From contig CAMVCW010000004.1 in the NCBI GenBank assembly GCA_947166125.1, forward strand, positions 66,949 to 104,800: a DNA stretch of 37,852 nucleotides. Reading direction: 5' to 3'. Each line of letters starts with the position of its first letter. The stretch's first letter is position 1. Of this stretch, positions 24,009 through 32,190 are shown piece by piece. Source of the stretch: an uncultured Candidatus Saccharibacteria bacterium (GTDB lineage: Bacteria > Patescibacteriota > Saccharimonadia > Saccharimonadales > Saccharimonadaceae). The position numbers and the translations under genes are program-made. The notes below the pieces were generated by a model that worked only from the letters and a program-made list of their open reading frames with translations, made no database searches and had not been told where the DNA came from.

Positions 24009-24317
24009 TTAACCGATTTTAGTGATTTCGATTTCGCTGTATTTCTGGCGGTGACCAGTTTCTTTATGAACGCGTTTTTTGGCCTTGTAGCGGATAACGC
24101 GAACTTTGTCACCCTTAACTTCAGGCGTGACAACTTTTGCTGAAACTTTCACGCCTTTTACTGTCGGAGTGCCAACTGTGGTCTTATCGCCGTCAATAAG
24201 AAGCAAAGCGTCAGTTTCGAGCTCTTTAGTGCCTTCCGGGAGGAGGTCCACCCGTAGGGTCTCTTTTTCCTCGACGAGATATTGCTTCCCGCCTACGAGG
24301 ATAACTGCTTTCTTCAT
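24009..24317 (-). CDS. rplU: 50S ribosomal protein L21
   Basis: 102 aa, starting MKKAVILVGGKQYLVEE and ending with the KRVHKETGHRQKYSEIEI motif of L21, which binds 23S rRNA. It has an AAAGGA site and a TGA-TACAAT promoter near 24345. The usual partner rpmA (L27) does not follow; parA does. The gene is bracketed by elements C and D. Confidence 0.96.
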   Translation of the reverse strand: MKKAVILVGGKQYLVEEKETLRVDLLPEGTKELETDALLLIDGDKTTVGTPTVKGVKVSAKVVTPEVKGDKVRVIRYKAKKRVHKETGHRQKYSEIEITKIG

Positions 24318-24391
24318 ATTAATCCTTTGTTAACTCTGTATATTGTATCATATTTTAACAAAAATGAAAAGGGTATTCTTTGAAACTTCTT

Positions 24392-24475
24392 TAGGCGGGT
24401 CCTGTCGCCTTTCCTCCCCCAAAATTTTGCGTGCGCAAACATTTTGGGGGTCCCCCTCCAGGCGTCACCCGCCTA
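24392..24475 (-). repeat. Post-stop structured element, copy D
   Basis: TAGGCGGGT/ACCCGCCTA outer stem, second stem GCCT/AGGC, central stem as in copies B and C with loop GCAC. The outer stem differs from B by an A-U to G-C pair swap. It starts 2 nt after the TAG of the LPNTG gene and lies before the rplU promoter. Confidence 0.9.
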
Positions 24476-24477
24476 GA

Positions 24478-25899
24478 CTAAGCGGCATTATCAGAATCTT
24501 TATTCGGAGTGTCTTTTGCGGCGTCTTTCCCAGAAACGCTATTTTCTACAGTTTTTAAAGTCTTTTGTGTGCGGTATAGATAGTAGCCTCCACCGCCGAT
24601 ACCAGCGATAATCACGATAGCCAGGACGATTTCTAGCGGACCAGTATTGGGAAGCTCCTGACAACCTTCCATTTCGGGGTTGGTTTTACAGTTCTTCTCG
24701 GAATTTTGGCAACCTGGAAGGTTTGGGTTAGTGGTGCAGTCTTCCGGAGTGGGCTCTTCACAAGGAGCAGAAACTAGAACTGCTGCCTGGTTCCCAAGCG
24801 TACCATAACCGCCATCTTCTAGCGCATAGTCCATATATACCGAGTTTATTGCTCTTGCAACCCCACAAGTTTTTCCTTCAAATATTTCGTCAGTGATTTT
24901 AGCGTCATATTCAATATACCAACCTTCTCCGCCCACACTCAATTGGTAAGCTTGGGCGCCAATTGGCGTAAAGAAATCACTCGACAAGGCTTCAGTTTTT
25001 ATAGATCCACTAGTTGCAGTATCTTTAAATATGGCTTCTGTTGTTGCCTCTAGCCCAGTGGCTAGTTGATCTTTAATGACTATTTTAGTAGTAGCAATAC
25101 TTCCTAAATTTTTTGCGACAACTTTGTAATGGATTGTATCGCCAACATTGGCGGTGACATTATCGTAATAATTAACGCCATCGGTTGATGCCATCTTTGA
25201 AAGATAAATTGAAGCTTGTTCAACTTTGACTTTATAAATAATATAGCCAGAGTATTCAGCGCAGCCAGGGACTTCGCCGTCTAGAGTGCAGTTTATTTCG
25301 CCCTCGGTACAATAGCCGATTAGCGCGCCTGTAGTAAACATATCTTCGCCAATTTTAGCTGTAGTCTTTCCGCCGTTCCAATAAATTGTTGCGGAATCTT
25401 CTACGTATCTTAGACGTACACCCACGTTTGATTGATTGATAAAATCAGCTTCATCCCAAACGCTAGTTGGGTTAGCATTGGAGGCCGAAATTTTTGCGCC
25501 AGTTTCAGCGGTAGAATTACCCGAGATAATGCCCGGGAAATAGGCAAAAACCTTGGTATCCTCGGCGGCTAGCTTATAGTTCGAAGCGGCATTGTTGTGA
25601 TAAAATACATATACTTCGAACTCTTGGCCGTTTTTAGCGTCCGCATCGGATATTTCGACTTGATCTCTGAAGGTCGTTTCTCCGGCCTTACGAACACGTA
25701 CGAAGTTTCGCTCATCGCCAAGGCCAATAGACTCGCTACTTTGATTGTCTGTAATCGAGTTAAAGGTGACATACGATGCAGGTTTCTCCATCGTGAAGGT
25801 GGCTCGCTCTGGCCCCCAAGCGTTTGCAGCGCTTATGCCAGTGAGCGCCAGAGCCACTGCGGCAATTGCCCCGCTCGTGTTTCTGAAAAATCGTTTCAT
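24478..25899 (-). CDS. LPNTG-anchored surface protein with a DUF11-like domain
   Basis: 473 aa. An N-terminal signal peptide (cleavage near ANAW, ~residue 28), a large extracellular region, a DUF11-like segment (VTANVGDTIHYKVVAKNLG), a cysteine-containing acidic linker and a C-terminal LPNTG followed by a membrane segment. Unlike classical sortase substrates it has a ~30-residue cytoplasmic tail instead of a short one, so sorting by sortase is likely but not certain. An AAGGAG site precedes the ATG. Last in a three-gene unit with 25927-27717 and 27710-28039. Confidence 0.8.
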   Translation of the reverse strand: MKRFFRNTSGAIAAVALALTGISAANAWGPERATFTMEKPASYVTFNSITDNQSSESIGLGDERNFVRVRKAGETTFRDQVEISDADAKNGQEFEVYVFYHNNAASNYKLAAEDTKVFAYFPGIISGNSTAETGAKISASNANPTSVWDEADFINQSNVGVRLRYVEDSATIYWNGGKTTAKIGEDMFTTGALIGYCTEGEINCTLDGEVPGCAEYSGYIIYKVKVEQASIYLSKMASTDGVNYYDNVTANVGDTIHYKVVAKNLGSIATTKIVIKDQLATGLEATTEAIFKDTATSGSIKTEALSSDFFTPIGAQAYQLSVGGEGWYIEYDAKITDEIFEGKTCGVARAINSVYMDYALEDGGYGTLGNQAAVLVSAPCEEPTPEDCTTNPNLPGCQNSEKNCKTNPEMEGCQELPNTGPLEIVLAIVIIAGIGGGGYYLYRTQKTLKTVENSVSGKDAAKDTPNKDSDNAA

Positions 25900-25926
25900 A
25901 GTTCTCCTTATTCTATGTTATTAATG

Positions 25927-27717
25927 TTAAAAACCTTGACTATAATCACCTGAGGGATTTGCCTCTTGATTGCTCGTTGCGCTATCTAGGTTTTCTTGAA
26001 TCGTATTTCCACTCCCATCCGCGCTCTTATCGTCGCTGGTAGTTTCACCGGTACCGATGGAAGCACCAGCATCAAAGTTGTTGGCTTCGTCGGTATCTTT
26101 GGCAGTTTCAACGGTAACGGTATATGTACCATTATCAACTACATCGTAACCAATCTGGGAGGCTATTTCGGCCGGCATGTAGTAATAAGTATTTGAATCT
26201 TGATTGTATTCATGGTCTTGATCGGCCACAGGCTCCTCAGTAATCTCACGTTTCTGTTCTTCTGGAGTTACAATGCCTTGTTTTGCGCCAGAGTTTATAT
26301 CGGCTTCTTGTTGGTTCTTTGGTGTTGGCGGTTCTTCTGGCGTATTCGGTGTTGGAGTTGGCTCTGGAGTAGGAGTAGGAGTTTCTGATGAGTCGGTAGG
26401 AGGCGTAGTTGGTGGGTTTTCGGTAATTTTGGTAAGTCCGTTATAGACGCTCGTCTTGACTCCAACAACCTGATTGCAACCCCTAAAGCCTGTAATGTTG
26501 CCATTGCCGTCATATACTGGCGTCATTTTCACGTTCATTGTACCGATTTCCTTGCCATCCTTATCTACCCAATATAGTTGAGTAACTTCAAGGTTATTCT
26601 CATTGGTAGTACAAGCAACTAGTTCCATATTGCCATGATTAGCACCCTTATTGGAGTCTTTTAATCTCATGTAGGCGTTGTTTTGTTCACCATTGATTGT
26701 GACTCTGCGAGTATATGCTCCATCTATGGTGCTATCGAAAACTTGTTTGACCGCTTCGAACTCTTCGTCTGATAAGCTTTCGAGTTTTTTCTCGGTTTCC
26801 AATATTGTGAGGCCTTTAAAGCCTTCCGGCTGGAGCTCTTCTGGAAGATTGGCCAGGTAGTCTGCATAACTTTCTACCTGATTGCGGGCGGTGTATTTAA
26901 TCATCTCGCATTCGTCGTTATCGCAAACCTCGGCAACTTCTTTAGCAGAGGCAAAATCGTATGAACCACCTTTATTTTCAGATAACCACATGCCCTTTTC
27001 ACCATAACCATCATAAATTCCTTCAGTCTCATGAGACTCGCCAACTGCAGAACCAACATCTGCTACATCCGTAACGCCTGGACGGTCTGGATTATTATTT
27101 GATTTATTGTTCTTATTAAATGCATTTATCCCAAGCCAGGCGCCAGCAGCTATAATACCAGCCATGGCTACGGCTGCCGCAGCAACAATGACTTTTTTGA
27201 AGCCTTTATTCTTTTTGGTTTTATTAATGGTATTTTGGATGTCTTCGGGAGACGGCTGAGTTTCTGGATCGTTAGCGCCAGTTTCGCCAGTAGCGGGACT
27301 AGCATTACCGGTTGTATCTTGAACAGGTTCACTCTCTGGCTCAGTAGGAATAGGTTGTGTACTCGCAGTTTCTGAGCCTGTTGGATTTTCTGGAGCCACT
27401 GGGGCAACCGGCGTTCCTATTTCTGCCGGAGAGTTTTCTGACTCCTCTGATCCTTCTAGGGTTACAGGATTCTGGCCTTGCTCGGATATATTTTGGATGC
27501 CCAGTTTTTGCTTGGACTTAGCTATTTCGGCATTGAGAACTTGGAGTCTGTCCATAATCCTGGCGCGCTCTTCAAGCAATTCTCTTTCGCGCTGCTCATG
27601 CTCCGCCTTCAAGGTAGTTTCACCACGGACCTCGTAGGTTTGACGAGGGGTTTCGCCAGTCAATTCCCCGTTAGTTGCTGGGACAGCATTAAAGGTTGGA
27701 GATTCTGGGCTAGGCAT
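25927..27717 (-). CDS. Large single-TM protein of unknown function
   Basis: 596 aa. The N-terminal ~170 residues are charged, coiled-coil-prone (about 35-75) and rich in P, E and T. One membrane segment lies at ~176-197, followed by a long extracellular region with cysteines and a TPTPEPTPTP linker. The likely topology is N-inside. The ATG overlaps the end of the 27710 gene (ATGCCTAG). The LPNTG gene follows after 27 nt, so the two probably act together at the cell surface. Confidence 0.6.
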   Translation of the reverse strand: MPSPESPTFNAVPATNGELTGETPRQTYEVRGETTLKAEHEQRERELLEERARIMDRLQVLNAEIAKSKQKLGIQNISEQGQNPVTLEGSEESENSPAEIGTPVAPVAPENPTGSETASTQPIPTEPESEPVQDTTGNASPATGETGANDPETQPSPEDIQNTINKTKKNKGFKKVIVAAAAVAMAGIIAAGAWLGINAFNKNNKSNNNPDRPGVTDVADVGSAVGESHETEGIYDGYGEKGMWLSENKGGSYDFASAKEVAEVCDNDECEMIKYTARNQVESYADYLANLPEELQPEGFKGLTILETEKKLESLSDEEFEAVKQVFDSTIDGAYTRRVTINGEQNNAYMRLKDSNKGANHGNMELVACTTNENNLEVTQLYWVDKDGKEIGTMNVKMTPVYDGNGNITGFRGCNQVVGVKTSVYNGLTKITENPPTTPPTDSSETPTPTPEPTPTPNTPEEPPTPKNQQEADINSGAKQGIVTPEEQKREITEEPVADQDHEYNQDSNTYYYMPAEIASQIGYDVVDNGTYTVTVETAKDTDEANNFDAGASIGTGETTSDDKSADGSGNTIQENLDSATSNQEANPSGDYSQGF

Positions 27718-28039
27718 TTTGACCTCCTAAAAATTGTTTGCCGAAAGCAGTCATGGTGTCTCCAATGGTTTTTTGTAGATCTAGGCCGGCATTTTGAAAG
27801 AAGTTTTGAAAAACTTCAGGGGATTCTTCGCCGCGATCAAGAATTTGGTTAAATTCCTCAAGCTGTGGAGTAGTTAGGCTACCAAAAATCGCCATACCAA
27901 TCTTATCGTCGAGAGATTTAATACTTTGCTCCCTGAGGGCGCTTAGCTCCTCTGCCGTACTTGCGGGTAAAGGTTTTTGTTTCATGAGTTCATCGACAAA
28001 CTGGCCCAAGGTTTCCCGATCAATAAGATAGTTGTCCAT
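27710..28039 (-). CDS. Small helical protein, perhaps DUF5663-like
   Basis: 109 aa, acidic, predicted mostly helical, with no signal or membrane segment. It recalls a small DUF (possibly DUF5663) seen in Saccharibacteria; that name is a tentative recollection. It has no ribosome site. A promoter, TTGACC-17-TAAACT, lies at about 28084-28106. First gene of the three-gene surface unit. Confidence 0.5.
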   Translation of the reverse strand: MDNYLIDRETLGQFVDELMKQKPLPASTAEELSALREQSIKSLDDKIGMAIFGSLTTPQLEEFNQILDRGEESPEVFQNFFQNAGLDLQKTIGDTMTAFGKQFLGGQNA

Positions 28040-28131
28040 ATTTTAATTTTATTTAATAATGTTGACCTTTCTGGTTTTAGTTTAACATAACCTTTTTTTA
28101 AGGTCAAACATTGAGAAAATTGGAGAAAACT

Positions 28132-28158
28132 AAAAACCGAACACAATGTTCGGTTTTT
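28132..28158. terminator. Terminator between 28353-28568 and 27710-28039
   Basis: AAAAACCGAACA, loop CAA, TGTTCGGTTTTT: a perfect 12-bp stem including A5/T5. It ends the 71-aa gene transcript and may work in both directions. Confidence 0.85.
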
Positions 28159-28175
28159 AGCGTAATTTATGGTTC

Positions 28176-28206
28176 CCTTGCGGTGTTTAGGATCGTAATG
28201 GCACCG
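28176..28206. repeat. Third site with the FISUMP-leader core motifs
   Basis: CCTTGCGGTG (28176-28185) and TGGCACCGTAA (28199-28209) match the two strands of helix P3, but in the reverse order on the plus strand, spaced to form a small hairpin. The remainder of 28040-28352 contains the promoter of the 27710 gene and no other coding sequence I can support. Confidence 0.4.
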
Positions 28207-28352
28207 TAAAACAAATTTTGATTTTTAAATAACTGGTGTCTATCTTATAGGCAAATTCCTTTCTTTGATTAATGTTTAATGTTTTTGTCTTACATGGGTT
28301 TATCCTTTCTTTTGGAAAACTTGTGACTTTTTATTTTGATTGTCGCACTACT

Positions 28353-28568
28353 TTAGGCGGCGACTTCTTTGTCTTTTTCTCCTTTCCAATTCCATAAACC
28401 ATCTATAGATAATTTGATGGAAGATTTTTTGATTTTAGCTATAGTTTCCTTTGTAACGTCGCTTGGCGAGATATACATACCTTCGTCTTCAAATGGTTGA
28501 TAATCTATGTCGTCTTTCCAATCCGAATCTATTACTTTGGTTGGTAGTTGGATGGTTTGTGTTGTCAT
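28353..28568 (-). CDS. 71-aa protein of unknown function under a strong promoter
   Basis: 71 aa, lysine- and aspartate-rich, starting MTTQTIQLPTKVIDSDW, with a WNWKGEKDKE tail. No family recognised. AAAGGA lies 7 nt before the ATG. It has the strongest promoter in the window (TTGACA-17-TATACT), with a perfect palindrome in the spacer, and a terminator follows at 28158-28132, so it is a separate, probably regulated unit. Confidence 0.65.
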   Translation of the reverse strand: MTTQTIQLPTKVIDSDWKDDIDYQPFEDEGMYISPSDVTKETIAKIKKSSIKLSIDGLWNWKGEKDKEVAA

Positions 28569-28643
28569 TTTGTTTTCCTTTGTTTTTATTTTTGTTTAGT
28601 TGTGATTTGTTAGAATTTTTGTTTTGTTTTCTAACTTGTTTTG

Positions 28644-28672
28644 AGTATAGCACACATGTGTGATTTTGTCAA
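28644..28672 (-). promoter_or_regulatory. Strong promoter with internal operator palindrome
   Basis: TTGACA (28672-28667), 17-nt spacer, TATACT (28649-28644). The spacer holds the perfect 12-bp palindrome CACACATGTGTG (28651-28662), where a bound repressor would block RNA polymerase. Confidence 0.7.
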
Positions 28673-28765
28673 TAGTATTTATGCTTAAAATATGGTGATT
28701 TGTCAAATTAACAGGGGTAAAAATATACAAAAACTTAAATGAGCTTTGCTTAAACATATCTTATA

Positions 28766-28932
28766 AAAACCTCAAAACTCGTATTTTTCTCAGCGATTGA
28801 AATGCGCGCCAAGATAATTTTTTACAACACCAGGCGGCTTTCTACCTGGAACTTTCCAGGTTTTCAAGCCGTGGAGTTGTAAAAATTATATGGGCGATTT
28901 CAAATGCTTCAAAAATAGAGTTTTGAGGTTTT
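28766..28932 (+). ncRNA. Long rod-like hairpin RNA (6S-like candidate)
   Basis: AAAACCTCAAAACTC (28766-28780) pairs perfectly with 28918-28932. The stem continues after one bulge (TATTTTT/AAAAATA), is interrupted by a loosely paired region (TTGAAAT/ATTTCAA and CGCC/GGCG), then runs ATAATTTTTTACAAC/GTTGTAAAAATTAT (28814-28828/28876-28889) and ends in CGGCTT/AAGCCG and ACCTGGAA/TTCCAGGT. A closing stem, a looser centre and an upper stem over ~167 nt recall 6S RNA. Strand is uncertain; a plus-strand promoter TTGTCA-18-TATACA (28700-28729) favours plus. It could also be the ileS terminator or a palindromic insert. Bases 28569-28975 hold no gene. Confidence 0.45.
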
Positions 28933-28975
28933 TTGAAGCTAAGTTTCCGCTACTTACCTTGCTATTATTAGGCTT

Positions 28976-31960
28976 TTAAACCTTCTCTAGAGTAATCGTG
29001 ATGTTTTCGCCGTTTAGCTTGGCGATTTCATCATGGGAGTAGTTTTGATTTTTAGCTATTTCGGTGGCATTGACCTCAAACTTTATCAAATCTTCGTAGC
29101 CTTCTGGTAAATCTATAGATAGCGACAATTTAATTTGATCGTCTACCTGGAGACCGGCGTGCTTGCGGGCGGCTTGGATAGCACGGATGAGATCGCGAGC
29201 GCAGCCTTCCCTCTTTAGCTCTTCTGTAAGGGTTTTGTCCAATGTTAGCTCTGGGCCATTTTTAACTTTCTTTACGTTCACTTCGTCGGCGATAATTTGT
29301 TCGTAGAATTCTGGCAATTTTTCACCGTCGTATACAAGTTTGGCGAGGGGCTGTCGGATTTTGATTTGTTGTTCGGTCTCGGATTTTTGCATACGAAGAG
29401 CTAAGGCATCGGTGATAATCTGGCGCGTGCGAGCCATCTTGACTAATACATCTTCGTCGATTTTTCCAGCTACAGGCCAATCCAATAGATGAACAGATTC
29501 GGTGCTACCGGTCATTTTCTGGTATAGTTCGTCGGCTAAGAACGGGGTAAATGGTGCTAAAATTTTGCTAAGATAAACTAATACATAATAGAGGGTAGCG
29601 TAAGCAGAGGTTTTGTCGGCTGCGTTGTCGTTTTTACTGAAGCGACGGCGGGAGCGGCGGACGAACCAGTTAGAAAGATCGTCAATAAATGGGAGAACAT
29701 TTTCTAGCGCTTTAGGGATATTATATTCTTCCATACCGGAGGTGATGTCGTTTCTTAACTGGTAGACGCGGGAGATGATCCATTGGTCCAAAGGTGAGCT
29801 CAAAATGCGCTTCGTTCGACTCGCTTCGTCGCGCCCGTCGTTACGGGGCTCCTCGCTCATTCCGCTCCCGTCGTCGCGTACGGTCTCACGAAGCAACATT
29901 TCGAGCTCTTCGTTGTCTACTCCATCAATTTCAGCGTAGGTCGTAAAGAAGTCATAAACATTCCAAATCATGGCGAGTTTACGGTTGACATCGGAGACGT
30001 CTTTATCGAGCAGGGCAAAATCTTCACCAGAGAGGACTGGACTAGACAACAGCAAGAAGCGGAGACTATCTGCGGAGTATTGATCCATTAAGATATTTGG
30101 GTCGGTGTAGTTGCCTAAGGATTTACTCATCTTGCGACCGTCATTCCCCGCCAGGGTGCCAGTAGTGATGACATTTTTGTAGGCATTTTTGGGGCCGTTT
30201 TTGGCCTTTTCACCGAAGGCACCGATTTCGGCCAAAGTGGTGTTTACGGCGTGAACGTAATAGAACCAAGCGCGAACTTGCCCAACATACTCCACGATAA
30301 AATCGGCTGGATAGTTGCGTTCGAACTTTTCTTTATTTTCGAACGGATAGTGGAGCTGCGCGAATGGCATGGAACCAGATTCAAACCAGCAGTCTAGCAC
30401 CTTTTCGATACGAGTAAAGTGCTCACCATCGATATCAAACTCAATTTCGTCTACCCAAGGGCGATGATAATCTTCTAGTTCCTTGCCAGAGAGCTCTTTA
30501 AGCTCTGCGTATGAACCGACCACTTTAATGCTGCCCTTATCGCCTTTCCAAACCGGCATAGCGGTAGCCCAGAAACGGTCACGGCTGAGGTTCCAATCTG
30601 GGGCGGCTTCGATATTTTTGGCGAAGCGACCATGTTTTAGATAGCCCGGGAACCAATTAATGTTCTCGTTTTCGGCGAGCATCAATGGTTTTTGTCCTTC
30701 GATATCAAAGAACCATGACGGGAAGGCGCGGTACATAATGCGTTCTTTGGAGCGAGGATTAAATGGGTATTCGTGCTGAATATATTCAATTTTGTAGATA
30801 ATTCCCTTTTCTTCTAGACATTTAGCAATGAATTTATTGGCCGCCCAAATTTGGATGCCGTGTTCATCGGTGTCGCGTACGCCGAGAGCGTGGAGCTTGT
30901 CGGCATATTCTGGCGTATAATAGCCGTTTTCGTCTAGGGTGTCTATAAATTCAGCTTCATTTTGATGCTCCAAATATAGAGCATAGTCATCTTCACCGTA
31001 AGCCGGAGCGATATGGACGATACCGGTACCTTCTTCTTCGCCAACAAAATCCGCAGTGTAAACTTGACATATTGTGTTATCCATGCTATAATACTGACAG
31101 CCAGCGAGGCTGGTACCAGTGATTTTGTTATCTATAACTTCGTAGTCTGTATCTGCGAAGATTTTTTCTATCTTGTTTTCTGCAAGAATATAAACTTCGC
31201 CACCTACTTTTACTTTGGCATAATTCATATTTGGACCTACTGCCAACATGCGGTTAGCCATGAGGGTCCAGGGGGTTGTGGTCCAGGCTAGGAAATACTC
31301 ATCAGAATCTTTTGCCTTGAATTTTACATAGGCAGATGGGTCGGTAACGGTCTGATAGGCGTCGTTATCCATAGTGACTTCGGCTTTGGAAACAGGGGTG
31401 GCAAATTTAGTATCATACATCAAAACTTTGCGACCTTCATAGATCTTCCCTGCTTCGTAAAGCTTTTTAAAGGCCCACCAAACAGATTCCATGAAATCTT
31501 TGTTCATGGTGCGATAACAATTGTCAAAATCTACCCAGCGGCCAACCCGCTCGATAGTGCTGCGCCAAGCCTCAGAGTTGGCGACCATAGATTCGCGAGC
31601 TTTGACGATGTAATCTTCTAGGCTCCATTTGGTGCCGATGTCGCGGCGATCAGTAATACCAAGCTGTTTCTCTACGAAATTTTCGGCGGGTAGGCCGTGA
31701 CAATCCCACCCCCATTTGCGTTCCACGCGATAGCCGTTCATAGTGTAATAGCGCGGAACTGCATCTTTGACTACGGAGCTAAGGAGCGTGCCATGGTGCG
31801 GCAAGCCCGTAATGAACGGAGGACCGTCGTAGAAGACGTATGACTTATCGATTGGACGATTTTCTACCGACTGTTCAAACGTTTTGTTCTTTTTCCACCA
31901 CTCAGTGAGGGCTTTTTCGTATTCTATGGCTTTTCTTCTTTGGCCAGCTCGGTATTTCAT
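28976..31960 (-). CDS. ileS: Isoleucyl-tRNA synthetase, type-2-like
   Basis: 994 aa. Charges tRNA-Ile and edits valine. It has GWDCHGLPAE near the N-terminus and KMSKSLGN, and the overall pattern of type 2 (eukaryote-like) IleRS, a group often less sensitive to mupirocin. The class I HIGH motif reads HHGT (in GLPHHGTLL), with threonine where the last histidine is expected. An anticodon-binding domain follows the catalytic core. AAAGGAG precedes the ATG. A T-box leader controls it. Confidence 0.95.
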   Translation of the reverse strand: MKYRAGQRRKAIEYEKALTEWWKKNKTFEQSVENRPIDKSYVFYDGPPFITGLPHHGTLLSSVVKDAVPRYYTMNGYRVERKWGWDCHGLPAENFVEKQLGITDRRDIGTKWSLEDYIVKARESMVANSEAWRSTIERVGRWVDFDNCYRTMNKDFMESVWWAFKKLYEAGKIYEGRKVLMYDTKFATPVSKAEVTMDNDAYQTVTDPSAYVKFKAKDSDEYFLAWTTTPWTLMANRMLAVGPNMNYAKVKVGGEVYILAENKIEKIFADTDYEVIDNKITGTSLAGCQYYSMDNTICQVYTADFVGEEEGTGIVHIAPAYGEDDYALYLEHQNEAEFIDTLDENGYYTPEYADKLHALGVRDTDEHGIQIWAANKFIAKCLEEKGIIYKIEYIQHEYPFNPRSKERIMYRAFPSWFFDIEGQKPLMLAENENINWFPGYLKHGRFAKNIEAAPDWNLSRDRFWATAMPVWKGDKGSIKVVGSYAELKELSGKELEDYHRPWVDEIEFDIDGEHFTRIEKVLDCWFESGSMPFAQLHYPFENKEKFERNYPADFIVEYVGQVRAWFYYVHAVNTTLAEIGAFGEKAKNGPKNAYKNVITTGTLAGNDGRKMSKSLGNYTDPNILMDQYSADSLRFLLLSSPVLSGEDFALLDKDVSDVNRKLAMIWNVYDFFTTYAEIDGVDNEELEMLLRETVRDDGSGMSEEPRNDGRDEASRTKRILSSPLDQWIISRVYQLRNDITSGMEEYNIPKALENVLPFIDDLSNWFVRRSRRRFSKNDNAADKTSAYATLYYVLVYLSKILAPFTPFLADELYQKMTGSTESVHLLDWPVAGKIDEDVLVKMARTRQIITDALALRMQKSETEQQIKIRQPLAKLVYDGEKLPEFYEQIIADEVNVKKVKNGPELTLDKTLTEELKREGCARDLIRAIQAARKHAGLQVDDQIKLSLSIDLPEGYEDLIKFEVNATEIAKNQNYSHDEIAKLNGENITITLEKV

Positions 31961-31975
31961 TTTGCTCCTTTCATT

Positions 31976-32145
31976 AAAAAATCCAATGGTTTTACCATTG
32001 GAACTCTATAAGAGCGGTACCATCCAATTTCTGAGTAATTTTTGTACTCAGCACTTAATTTATCTCTTACGCGGACTCACGAGTGGGTCTAATCGGAATA
32101 ATCCTTTCTTCCACCAGCTTGCAGGTGATAACTGCTCAGGCGCTT
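31976..32145 (-). promoter_or_regulatory. T-box riboswitch of ileS
   Basis: On the minus strand the leader has the T-box sequence AAATTGGATGGTACCGC (32030-32014), preceded by a stem-loop (CTGAG/CTCAG) and a complex 5' Stem I region. A terminator follows: TCCAATGGT/ACCATTGGA with T6 (31982-32002). Uncharged tRNA-Ile pairing with TGGT would favour the antiterminator. The specifier codon is not assigned. A -10 TATACT is at 32157-32152. Confidence 0.88.
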
Positions 32146-32190
32146 TTCTTCAGTATATCATATTTAATAGACAAAATAAAATGTTTGGGC

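Noticed and set aside
4792-24475. Integron attC sites
   Set aside because: The elements follow genes as attC sites do, but lack the GTTRRRY/RYYYAAC core ends, the genes are housekeeping, and no integrase is present.
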